Assembly (NCBI GenBank): GCA_030704615.1
Contig: CM060732.1
Location: 17,856,001 to 17,920,000, forward strand
Length of the DNA: 64,000 bases
Direction: 5' to 3'
Source of the DNA: Takakia lepidozioides
Taxonomy: Eukaryota; Streptophyta; Takakiopsida; Takakiales; Takakiaceae
The number at the start of each line of letters is the position of its first letter. Position 1 is the first letter of the stretch. The position numbers and the translations under genes were made by a program. A model generated the notes under the pieces. That model had not been told where the DNA came from, made no database searches, and was given only the letters and a program-made list of their open reading frames with translations. Of the stretch, positions 29,198-38,689 are shown one piece after another.

Positions 29198-31485
29198 GTC
29201 TGCATCTTTTTTTTCCTTTCTTCCTCACTCCCTTCTTTTTCTCCATCCGAATCAGAGGAATCTGCCACAGGAATATCAGTACTCTTTTGCATTTCCCTTA
29301 TAGTATCTGCCACTTCCTTGTGCAGTTCCTTCTCATCTTTCCAAGTCTCTTCATCTTCAGGCATATCATTGCCACTTCCAGTCTCATCTTCTTCCTCTTC
29401 TACTGGAGGTATTAGTTTGGCTTTACTTCTTGTTACTATCATTGTACTTACTTCTGGTACAACACATGGCCTAACCATGTGAGCTGCCACCACTGGGCCC
29501 TCATTCACAGGAGCTCTCATCTCATTCTGGTGTCTTATCCAGAATGAACAGGCTGCCTTGCGATGTCCTGGCTGATTACAATAGTAACATAGCTCTTCAC
29601 CATTGGGTCCTCGCCCTTGGTCTGTTCTTGGATTATTTCTATAATCCTGATTCCCGGGCTGGTAATTCCCCCTTGGATTACCCTGATAGTTGCCTCTGGA
29701 ATTTCCTTGGTAATTCCCTCTTGAATTACCTCTCCCTTCCATGCCATTGTTATAACCACCAGACCTACCATAGTGGTCCTGATCATTGTTTCTTCTTGGC
29801 TGGGGCTGCACCTGATGCACCCTTACTTGCCTAGGTTCTCTTGCAGCTGTCCTTCTGTTGTAGTAACAATTCTCAGTAGAATGGTTATCCATTTTACAGA
29901 TAGTACAGTGTTTCTCCTTCATGTGGCATTCTGTGGTGGTATGGCCTTCATTCTGGCACTTTGCACACCATACACCCTTCCTCCAATGTGTTGCAGCCTC
30001 TGTGGCATACTTCTTCAAGATTTCTTCCAATTTTTTTTCATAGTTATCCCTCTTCAACTTCTCCTTTCTCTTACTCTTTCTTTTTAGTTCTTGCTCTTCT
30101 TCTTCATCTGACTCATCCTCAGAGTCCTCATCTTCTTTTTTCTCTCTCCTGAGCATTCCCAATTGCTCAATTCTGTTCGCAGTTTCAAATGCCTCCTCCA
30201 CTGTATTATGGGGTAACATATCCACTTTCTTTTGCAACTCTGGTCTTAATCCACTCACAAACCAAGTCTTCTGTAAACCGGGCGCTGGTACTGCAGCCAG
30301 CTTTTTCATCATCAATTCCATCTTCTCCATATACTCTTCAACAGTTTCATGCTTCTTCTGCTTCAGCTGTTGTAAACTTCCATACACTTCATCCTCAGTT
30401 TTACTTGTCCTGAACCTATTTCGAAATGCTGTATTCAAGCCATTCCAGGTTAGGAAATGATTATCAGGGAATCTTGCATACCATTCACTTGCTTTCTTGA
30501 TAAGTGAACAAGGAAACAGTCTCATCTTGGCATCATCGCCATTCTCATTGTTCACTATACACATGTGCTCAAATTGGCTAATGTGTACATCGGGATCCCC
30601 TTTTCCTGAATATATTGGAAAGGGTGGTTTTGCCCGTGTTGGTTGTAACGCCATCTGTGGCCCTACCTTCTGCCCACTGACAGGTGCTGGCACCCTTGCT
30701 GGTGCTGGTCCTTCTGGACCTGTTGTTTTTGTGGTGGATCTTCCACCAAGTGGTGGCCCTTGAGCACTCCTTGCTTCTGGCCCCACGATATTCACAGTAT
30801 TCCCAGCTTCAGTTGCACTACTTCCCACACTCCCTGTCCCCCCAGAGCCAGATCCAGGCAGCCCGCCTGATCCCCCTGAGCCGACACCTTCGTTGGCCTG
30901 TGATCCAAGTGCTCCACTTGATCCAGGTCCAACGGGTTGGGATGTCCTGGTTGTAGTCTCAACCTCAGCTGTTGGGTCTACTTCTTCATATTCTTCCTCT
31001 TCTAATTTCTTCTCTCTGTTTTCATCCTCCAAGTTCTGCCCTTGGGTTTCTTCTTCACTCATGTAACTCAACTGTAATGGTGTTGGAGAGTCTGAACTCT
31101 CCGTTGGCTCTGCCACATCCTCTTCTCCTTCTTCATCTTCTGCTTCAGAAACTGGAGTTCCTGCTTTTGGTGTTCCATGCCAACTCTTATCAAAGATTTC
31201 TGTCAAGTCTTTTATCCAAGGATGTACCTCAGATCTTTCACCTCGTGATTGATCTTCTTCCTGTACCAATTCCCTTAATCTTTCTTGCAAAGAAACAGAA
31301 GGAGTGGCATCCAACTCTAGTTCTTCCGGTATAGGTGATGCACTCTTTGATCTTGATGGTGTGAGAGGTCCAGATGATTCCCCTATGTCTATTCCTCTCT
31401 CCCAAAGATATGGATAATTAGCTTTCAGATAGCTTTCTCTTTTTGCTGAATATCTCTGTCGTCTAGCTTCTCTTTCATCACTCAT
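29164..31485 (-). CDS. gag: gag, capsid/nucleocapsid polyprotein
   Basis: 773 codons from ATG at 31485. The N-terminal 230 residues are acidic and Ser/Gly-rich. A capsid-type region follows (FPIYSGKGDPDVHISQFEH, ASEWYARFPDNHFLTW, KKHETVEEYMEKMELMMKKL). The nucleocapsid region has three C-x2-C-x4-H-x4-C zinc knuckles: CAKCQNEGHTTTEC, CTICKMDNHSTENC and, further on, CYYCNQPGHRKAAC. Between them are NYQGN/RGNYQ repeats that bind RNA in other families. The tail is Lys/Glu-rich and ends KKKMQTCKVMKRLWLQ, where the -1 frame of pol overlaps. Confidence 0.92.
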   Translation of the reverse strand: MSDEREARRQRYSAKRESYLKANYPYLWERGIDIGESSGPLTPSRSKSASPIPEELELDATPSVSLQERLRELVQEEDQSRGERSEVHPWIKDLTEIFDKSWHGTPKAGTPVSEAEDEEGEEDVAEPTESSDSPTPLQLSYMSEEETQGQNLEDENREKKLEEEEYEEVDPTAEVETTTRTSQPVGPGSSGALGSQANEGVGSGGSGGLPGSGSGGTGSVGSSATEAGNTVNIVGPEARSAQGPPLGGRSTTKTTGPEGPAPARVPAPVSGQKVGPQMALQPTRAKPPFPIYSGKGDPDVHISQFEHMCIVNNENGDDAKMRLFPCSLIKKASEWYARFPDNHFLTWNGLNTAFRNRFRTSKTEDEVYGSLQQLKQKKHETVEEYMEKMELMMKKLAAVPAPGLQKTWFVSGLRPELQKKVDMLPHNTVEEAFETANRIEQLGMLRREKKEDEDSEDESDEEEEQELKRKSKRKEKLKRDNYEKKLEEILKKYATEAATHWRKGVWCAKCQNEGHTTTECHMKEKHCTICKMDNHSTENCYYNRRTAAREPRQVRVHQVQPQPRRNNDQDHYGRSGGYNNGMEGRGNSRGNYQGNSRGNYQGNPRGNYQPGNQDYRNNPRTDQGRGPNGEELCYYCNQPGHRKAACSFWIRHQNEMRAPVNEGPVVAAHMVRPCVVPEVSTMIVTRSKAKLIPPVEEEEDETGSGNDMPEDEETWKDEKELHKEVADTIREMQKSTDIPVADSSDSDGEKEGSEEERKKKMQTCKVMKRLWLQ

Positions 31486-31506
31486 GTCCCATGTCTTTCA
31501 TTTCTT

Positions 31507-32052
31507 TTAATGTGGCAATAACCAAAACTCTCTTCTGTAATATCTCTCGTATATGCCTGGGTTTCTTTCAAGCTTCAATGCACCCTTGGCTATACTTGAA
31601 GTCTCCGTTACCATATAACCATATGGCAAACAAGTCTGAAAAGCTGTTCTTGGTGTGAGTTTGATCCACAAAATATCCTTTGGAATCCAATTCTTTACCA
31701 GTACAAGCTCTTCATGCATATGAGTATAAACATTCACCTTTCTTTCTTCCCAGCCTTCAAACTCTACTCGTTTAATGGATAGCAATGCTATCACATAAAC
31801 CAATGTTGGTAACCAACGTGCTCTTCCTCTACAGGCTACCTGATAAATCTTTATCACTCCTTTCTCCAGACCCCATTCTGGATCAGCATCATGCACTCGT
31901 TTAAGAATATTTTCTTTACAACCGTCTGGCAATTCCAAGAACCTTTGAAAGAATCGTTTGGACAATCTTTCTTCCTTCGTTCCACAGGGAATTTGATTCA
32001 CTTCAAATTCTTTAATGGTCCAACCACCATGATCCCACCAGATGCCTGTCAC
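31507..32052 (-). CDS. Small ORF upstream of gag
   Basis: 181 codons between the primer-binding region and gag, ending 22 bases before the gag ATG. It contains Trp-rich text (TGIWWDHGGWTIKEFEV; RGRARWLPTLVYVIALLSI). Tat/Ogre elements often have an extra ORF before gag; whether this is homologous is unknown. No domain is recognised. Confidence 0.5.
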   Translation of the reverse strand: MTGIWWDHGGWTIKEFEVNQIPCGTKEERLSKRFFQRFLELPDGCKENILKRVHDADPEWGLEKGVIKIYQVACRGRARWLPTLVYVIALLSIKRVEFEGWEERKVNVYTHMHEELVLVKNWIPKDILWIKLTPRTAFQTCLPYGYMVTETSSIAKGALKLERNPGIYERYYRREFWLLPH

Positions 32053-32071
32053 ATCTGGTTGTTCATGTCCC

Positions 32072-32093
32072 AGTCCCCAGTATGGTCGCCAAA
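32072..32093 (-). other. Probable tRNA primer-binding site
   Basis: Immediately inside the 5' LTR the minus strand reads TTTGGCGACCATACTGGGGA. A TGGCGnC start three bases from the LTR and a GGGGA end fit a primer-binding site complementary to a tRNA 3' end (TGG = CCA). The tRNA was not identified with certainty. Confidence 0.55.
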
Positions 32094-33100
32094 TGTCGCG
32101 CGGCTTTTACTCACCCATCCCTTCGCTATCCGAGGCGGAAACTCCAAGATAGAAGAGTTGGAAATCTCTAAGTACTCAGCCCGCGCAGAACAATCAGTCA
32201 TGACCTACAGCTAGTGTATCATGGGGGTGTTTCCTATTTGTTTCCCTTTTCGCATTCATCTTAGCTACCTTACCATTGATAATTAAGTATCAGTTTGCTT
32301 CATCAATCTATCGGTTTCCTTCACTCATCCATTCAATCCACAGCTTCACTCAGATCTCTCTACACAGTGTGATTGTATCGTGTAAGTATCAGATTATGAT
32401 TTATCAGGTATCAGGCCGAAGCCATTATGTCTCTAATCTGCTCTACAATATCACTACCGCTTTGCATATAACAAGCATCTACTAATCCTCTTTCCTCCTT
32501 CACCGTGCTCTCCATCTTTTGCTTCCGATCTCCGCTCCAGCCTGACTAAGAAGTCCTCCTCCGAATAATGATCCCCCTCAATTCCCCGTTTTTCCCTTTA
32601 TCTTCCTATCCGCAGTTCTAACCGTTTCCCTCACTAACCGTCGTCTGTGAACTAACATGTTCCCTTCGCAGGTGTTGTTCCCCACAGTCGTTCCCTGTCC
32701 TACTCTTCGTTCCCTATGATCGTGACAGCTGTGTCAAGCTGTGACTGGCTGTGTGAAACTGTGACGGGCTGTGACTGGCTGTGCGGGCTGTGACGACTGT
32801 GACGGGCTGTGTGGGGCTGTGTGGGCTGTGACGGGCTGTGTTGGCTGTGTGGGCTGTGACAACTGTGACGGGCTGTGTGGGCTGTGTGGGCTGTGACGAC
32901 TGTGACGGCTGTGTGGGCTGTGTGGGCTGTGACGACTGTGACGGGCTGTGTGGGCTGTGTGGGCTGTGATGACTGTGTAACCCCCCTCTACAGTGCGCTG
33001 CTGTCACCCCTAAGGCTCCTGTTGGTCTCAGTCTGTGCAAAAATTAAGGGTACCCTACAGATCCCGTATAAGTGTCTAAGTCCCCTACAGTCCTCTAACA
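32094..33100 (-). repeat. 5' LTR, 1007 bp
   Basis: Starts TGTCGCGCGGCTTTTACTC and ends CAGTCCTCTAACA on the plus strand, almost identical to 19793-20825. The GGCTGTG minisatellite is at about 32725-32978. It should hold the element's promoter; no TATA box was confidently placed. Confidence 0.93.
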
Positions 33101-33731
33101 TTCTCCACTATTGTGTGCACGACATTCTTCGACATTAATTGAAGGTTGGGAGTGGAAGTGACAACCGTGGGTTGCTGGGTAATATCTGCCCACGGGGAAA
33201 CAAGGTCAATGTCCAGGGTTGTCTCAGATGCCCCCACCGCGACAGCAGCAGGCCGGAGTTCTGCATGCGCCTCCACTACCGCACAGTGTGACAGAACTGC
33301 ACGAGGACGCGTAAGTTCCTTGGTAGGGGTGTCGTCCCCTCCACCTGGGCCAACATGCTCCACCTGCACATCATCCTCGAATGCATCAACGGGAGTGACG
33401 TTACCTGGTGACATGCCAGGCAAGTCAAACCTGTCCTCCAGACGTCTTGAGGCTGAAGGGCCAGCGATGCACAAGCTGTTTGCTATGGATGAGCCCACTA
33501 AGGCAGGTGAGGAAATGCTGATCCCAAATTTCTCAGCCATGGCCTTCTGGTACATCATCACATGCGATATTGTAGCCTTCAAATCCATCATATCTTTGTG
33601 TTGTGCACCCTTGCTCTTTCCATATCCTCCACTTTGCGAGCAATTGCTGAATACCCAGAGGTCCCCTCCTGCAAGGTCCACGCAAGTCCATGAACAACAT
33701 GAGAACATCATGCCGTTGGTAGGGAAAATGC
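33101..33731 (-). pseudogene. CACTA gene exon 3, right part (coil region before the phosphatase-like domain)
   Basis: Begins after a splice acceptor (TTTTGTTCTAG, ending 33732). Early text is split between frames: one reads GYSAIARKVEDMERARV, typical of Transposase_24 proteins, then the frame shifts to MMDLKATISHVMMYQKAMAEKFG. From 33711 the frame stays open to the retrotransposon edge (KNVVHTIVE), and with the 5-bp duplication counted once it continues as KGKHLLILDINGLL at 19787. It is therefore the front of the same exon as 19168-19792. A Pro/Ser/Asp-rich linker of about 130 residues lies between coil and phosphatase-like domain. Confidence 0.65.
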
Positions 33732-34271
33732 CTAGAACAAAATAATCGACAAAAAATGGGAGAAAGAATGATCACGTGGATCTCACCATCCGCTCGCTGG
33801 TCAATGTTCTGCTTACTGAACCTTCCTGGATTTCATGCAACGATGGACTTCAGCCTCGCTCCTTTGCGTGCATTTGTCATGTACCAGCTCAGTATGCTAG
33901 CATGGTCAACCTGACGAGCGACATACCATTCTGTGACAACAGTGATTGAACAGAGGTTTGTCAGACATACTGTTGGGATGCAACCAATATTGGTATCCCC
34001 GCGCCCACTAACCTAGTCACTATGTCTGCAGTAATACAGAGAGCTGAGTGACAAATGCAGCTAATGCAGAAGAGTAATCACCAGCACAACACTACCCTAT
34101 GTTAATGACCACAAAAAGTCATGTTAACACTCACACTCACTCTCACTATTGCAGTTTCAAATACTGCCCTGACATCATCATTGCACGACAACTCTGATCA
34201 GACCCTCCTCTATCCACACTTACAGATTGGTATGTAAAATGAGGACCCTACCCACTTCACAACTTTGCCAG
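33732..34271 (-). other. Intron sequence of the CACTA gene
   Basis: Part of the intron that starts at 36133. No gene, no recognisable repeat. Confidence 0.4.
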
Positions 34272-35149
34272 GTTCGGGTAATCCGGGTTTTCTAGTAATC
34301 CAATAATCCGGGTTTTCCAGATATCCTCTAGAAAACCCTTCACACAAGCATCAATCTACTGTGTGTGATTTGCCCAAAAACTAGGCCTCAGGAAGGCCTG
34401 GGCTTTTGGCTCAGCCTCTCAACTTTCAAAGTTGGTGAACAGGGGTACAGGCACAATTCCTTGATTGAATTGAAGACAGCGTCTCTTTGGTGAGAGAACC
34501 CCGGACAGTGTATCAGAAAATGAATACTGTCTTCAGATTGCCCACACAACGGACAATTGCACTCTCCCTTTCCTCTCTGCTTCTGTTTGCTGTTCAAAGG
34601 TAGGCTTGCTTCCTGCCCCTGAGTTTAAATTTCAGTCTAGTGCCGAGAGTGGGTAGACCCTTGAGGTCATCCAAGATGTCCACCCCCATGTCACTGACTA
34701 GAAAGAAGTTCAGGGAAGTTCTCTGCCTAACTTCATTTCATCAGACAATCTCATGGCAACAAACATGGCTTCAGACACTACAGCCTCTAAGGCAGATTTA
34801 TCCAGCAGGGTCAAGACTTGCGGATCCAGGTCCAGGTCCTTGAGAATCTTTTCTACTCTCTTCTGCCAGGACTTAGCCTGTTTGACAGGGCGGTCCTGTT
34901 TCCAAGATATAGAGTCGATCAACTTAGGATATCTGGTGTTGGGCATATGTTGCAACAGACCCCACCATCTGACCTTGAATTCATCTCGTCGGGAGCTTAA
35001 GGATGGAATGCCAAACTCACCCCGAACAACCACATTGGCTGTTTTGGAGCATGCTGACATACACTCCTTAAGCACCCCCACTTGAATGGATTCTAGAGAC
35101 TTAGCCTGGTTGGAGCTATCAACCCATATAGCAGATCTGTACTCCAAGG
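34272..35149 (-). pseudogene. LINE 3' fragment (copy C)
   Basis: The most complete LINE tail. Minus strand: EYRSAIWVDSSNQAKSLESI, KTANVVVRGEFGIPSLSSRRD, FKVRWWGLLQHMPNTRYPKL, a basic KSWQKRVEKILKDLDLDPQ stretch, then LPLCGQSEDSIHFLIHCP with the terminal zinc motif. The ARGEFG.P.L..RRD..K.RWW pattern is common after the RT of several LINE families. Broken by a frameshift near 34735. It lies inside the intron between CACTA exons 2 and 3. Confidence 0.75.
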
Positions 35150-35384
35150 CAGGTCCCCCCTTAAAGAAAAGCCTTCAAGCACCTTGCGACAAGGTGAATG
35201 AACACTTTAGTTCACTCCACAGGCAACACCCCTTCAAGAAAAACCTGATTGCCGGGGACATAATTTGGAGAATTCAATGACAAAGCCTGGTGGCACTTCG
35301 TACTTCCCTCCTAACATGGTGTAAAATGGGGGAAATGGACACCCCATTATACATTGTACTCATAAGACGTTGTTTGCTGTAGCC

Positions 35385-36074
35385 TTCTGGCCATTGACCC
35401 CCCGCCCAGTTTGAGCGGGAACAAAAGGAACAGAACCTACCTCAGTCAGGGGTTGACGTTGGTAGTAAGACTTACCTTCATATAAAGATTTAATCTGGGT
35501 TTTCCAGATATCCTCTAGAAAACCCTTCACACAAGCATCAATCTGCTGGGTGTGATTTGCCCCAAAACTAGGCCTCAGGAGGGCCGCGGCTTTTGGCTCA
35601 GCCTCGAGAGTTTCAAAGTTGGTAAACAGGGGTACAGGCACAATTCCCTTGATTGAATTGAAGACAACGTCTCTTTGGTGAGAGAACCCCGGACAGTGTA
35701 TCAGAAAATGAATATTGTCTTCAGATCGCCCACACTACGGACAATTGCACTCTCCCTTTCCTCTCTGCTTCTGTTTGTTGTTCAAAGGTAGGCTTCCTGC
35801 CCTGAGTTTAAATTTCAGTCTAGTGCCGAGAGTGGGTAGACCCTTGAGGTCATCCAAGATGTCCACCCCCATGTCAAACTGGAAACTGGAAACAACTTCA
35901 GGGAAGTTCTCTGCCTAACTTCATTTTCATCAGACAATCTGATGGCAACAGACATGCCTTCAGACACTACAACCTCTAAGTCAGATATATCCAGCTGGGT
36001 CAATACTTGCGGATCCAGGTCCAGGTCCTTGAGAATCTTTTCTACTCTCTTCTGCCAGGACTTAGCCTGTTTCA
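35385..36074 (-). pseudogene. LINE 3' fragment (copy D)
   Basis: A second tail head-to-tail with copy C: SWQKRVEKILKDLDLDPQVL at the high end, frameshifted middle parts, and QIDACVKGFLEDIWKTQIKS near the low end. Its 3' boundary (GCCATTGACCCC...CCCAGTTTGAG) matches that of copy A. 35150-35384 between C and D holds unassigned sequence. Confidence 0.7.
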
Positions 36075-36133
36075 CATTATAAACAACAATCAGCCAAGGC
36101 AAAGAGGGCAAAAAGGCTGGTGTATGAACTTAC

Positions 36134-37117
36134 AAGCCGAGCCTCAACAGATGCCTTCCCACCACGTCCTGTTTTTGAAGGCTTCTTGATTGATGAATTT
36201 GCAACCTTCATGAGGGCACTTTTTGCGTTGAATCCTGATGTCTGCCAATACGATACCAGCCTGTCCCAATGAGCTTCCTTCAGATGCGCAGGCCTCCCCT
36301 TGCCTGCCTTGTACATTGCATGGATCTCGTGTCTTTGGGTTTTCAAGGCAATGCCAAGTGTCTTCCTCATGTGCTCATAGTCAAGACCACGTGGCGTGTA
36401 CGCAAATGTAGAGTTTAGAATCCTATATATTTCTTCAATGACAGATTCATCCTGCGCTGCAATATGCATTGACATGTCACACAAACGCCACATCTGGCCT
36501 TTGAGGGCTGCATGCCAGGTATTGCGTGCTGGTCCAATGGGCTCTCCAGCTTTGTCAACCAGAAGCACTTGAGGGGGGAGTCCATCTTCGTCTCGCGCAT
36601 CATGGTTTCGGATTGCCTCTGCCCTGGCACGCCTGTTCGCCCGCCTCAAAGCATTAGCTCACTCCTTCTTGGTCATAGGGGTCTCTTCCTTTGCCACCTC
36701 AAGTGGTGGGGCAGCTGGGGGTTGCCATGGGGAATGGGGGGCGGGACAGTATCGCCCACCATATGGCCCAAAAGGTTCGTATGGTGGACGTGTAGATGCC
36801 GGGTAAGCATGTGGGTCTAGGAGGTAAGGGGGAATAGGTGGAGGAGAATGGGCATATGGCTGCTGTGGGTAACCACCTGGAGGGGGCTTGTATTGGATGT
36901 GCGGGTTGTAAGGGCCCGCAACGCCATACTGATCGGGGGTGGGGTAGGCATGTGGGTAATGTGTGTACGGAGGGTACTGTGGAATAGGTCGTGGAGGTGG
37001 TCGTTCTGCGCTTGGGGACTTGTTTGTAGCAGGGTTGACTTGTTTGAACAACCCCCGCCCCGATGGACTGCCCACCACAGCTGCAGCGCCTTCGATGGAA
37101 GCTCGCCTCTTCCTGGC
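36134..37117 (-). pseudogene. CACTA gene exon 2: Pro/Tyr-rich region and Transposase_24-like domain
   Basis: Acceptor TTCTGTGCAG|GCC at 37118/37117, donor CTT|GTAAGTTC at 36133; 984 bases, a whole number of codons. Residues 1-155 are Pro/Tyr/His-rich (NPHIQYKPPPGGYPQQPY). One in-frame TGA lies at 36659-36661 after MTKKE. Then comes RRANRRARAEAIRNHDAR..., a Trp-rich stretch and KAGKGRPAHLKEAHWDRLVSYW...NSSIKKPSKTGRGGKASVEAR, the pattern of Transposase_24 (Ptta/En/Spm), a DNA-binding accessory protein of CACTA elements. Apart from the stop the exon is open throughout. Confidence 0.65.
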
Positions 37118-37820
37118 CTGCACAGAATAAAAACCAATTCAAACATTAAAGTCAATCAAAGCATTCAAATGAAATCATGGCAACTTAGAACAAATTAACG
37201 CCGTGCACCTGCCATTTTAAAGCTTCGATTGTACTCATCCTCCTATGAGCAGGTCTTCATCCCCTCAGACTCATCAGGTGCCCCACACTTCTGTTTACCC
37301 ATTCAGAAAAGTGGGGGCTGAGCCAAATCTACATGGCCAATTCCAAAGCCTACCTAGTGGGGAGACCTCAAAAACCATTGGCATGCTTGTATCAAAGCGT
37401 GCATATGTATCAACCTCTTAGTAAGAGCCTTTGACTTTAACCCAAACTACGTACACGATGAAGATATAGCAAAAGGGGTTGATTTCCTAACCCATTGTGG
37501 GGTTTCACTGCCTATATGCTCGGGCATCCCTTCCTTCCTACATCCCAATTTTTCTAGCAATGCCATCTCCCCAATGTGAAATTCCCAAAGTGAGAACTTT
37601 CCAAATGTGATTGCATTCAAAGTTGTGCCACGTCCACTGCCAGATTTTCTGTGGCTTCCACCTTTCAACCTCTTCTGTGTGGGAAGTGCATTTACATCCT
37701 GGAATGCTAAGAAAGTCTCAGACACGTTCTGTACATTTGCATGCTTCCTTCATGGGTATGCTGAGCATGTGAATGCATAGAAATGCTGAAGATGTGGCGT
37801 CATAGTGAGGAGGTGCTTAC
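37118..37820 (-). other. Intron 1 of the CACTA gene
   Basis: Lies between donor TCT|GTAAGC (37820) and acceptor CTGTGCAG (37118). Short frames here are not credible genes. Confidence 0.5.
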
Positions 37821-37985
37821 AGATGGTGATTTTGCCGGCGACGGGCGTTTCTGGGGAAGCGAGGGTGCAGGAGCTGGGTGGCGAAGAATATCTTCGCTAG
37901 AATCGCCAGTGTGCTCGCCCGCAGGGACACACAACAAATCCTCCTCCTCGTCTTCGTCTACATACTGTCGTGCCTCGTCGGCCAT
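37821..37985 (-). CDS. CACTA gene exon 1
   Basis: ATG at 37985 followed by 55 codons (MADEARQYVDEDEEEDLLCV, then Pro/Ser/Lys-rich) to a splice donor CCATCT|GTAAGC. It ends in phase 0, matching the phase of exon 2, so the two join as ...KSPS|ARKRRAS. The acidic start is usual for such nuclear proteins. 37986-38690, upstream of the gene, shows no recognisable CACTA terminus and no other gene. Confidence 0.55.
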
Positions 37986-38689
37986 TGTTTCTAGCCTTCC
38001 ACAGCGTCTGGGTGGTCCCGTGGGTAGTGGAGGTCGACGGCAAGCACGCTTTGGTTTCGGAGCAAGAAGCCTGCAATCCTCGCCCCATGAAGAAATTAAC
38101 CAATCCCACTCTCTTCATGGTGCGCCATGATAGTGTGGAGACAGGCATCGCCTCACAACCATCATTCTGTGTACTTAGCAATGCAATCCCAACACTGGGA
38201 ATGTAGAAAAACTCGTAAACCCAAAAGACAAGGATGCGGGCAATTTCAGGCTAAACCGTAGACCTCTCACATTTTAAAAAAAAAACCCTAATGACAAGCC
38301 CCTGCAATGCGATGTCTGACAACCCCAAACTAAAGTATTCCGGTTGAGGTGGAATACCTTAAGCATCTAGCTCACAAAGCCATCTGGGTTGGAACATAAC
38401 AGGGGCCTTATACCAACATAGGTACCCGAGTAGCTGCAGCAAACAGTTCCTTGCAGCCTCTCAATTTGTTTCCAACTACCATAAGGTAAGCAAAGCAAAC
38501 TAGGGCCTAGAAAACAGATGTGTGTCTCTCACACAAGCCATCATAAACCAGGCTGTCACCACATAACAGAGGTTTTCCACTGGCTGGGCCGAAATAGCCC
38601 ATCGTAGAAAGCATTACACTTGTTCTTGAAAAATCAAGGAAGGAAAGAGGTAGGATCAAGAAAAACCATAGAGTAGTTTAGTTTTTCAG

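Larger units (their letters stand above)
19793..33100 (-). mobile_element. Complete Ty3/gypsy LTR retrotransposon (Tat/Athila-like)
   Basis: A 13,308-bp element on the minus strand, bounded by TG...CA long terminal repeats at 19793-20825 and 32094-33100 and by a perfect 5-bp target duplication TTCTC (19788-19792 and 33101-33105). Order from the 5' LTR: small ORF, gag, protease-RT, RNase H-integrase, then a large extra coding region. The LTRs differ at only about three positions outside a minisatellite (my count by eye), so the insertion is recent. The integrase lacks a chromodomain, and the VFLDDFSVYS polymerase motif is of the kind seen in the Ogre/Tat/Athila branch. Frameshifts in pol and the 3' region make autonomous activity doubtful. 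Confidence 0.93.

Noticed and set aside
30050-31485. Independent acidic host protein in the gag N-terminal region
   Set aside because: It is continuous with the capsid and zinc knuckles in one frame inside the LTRs.
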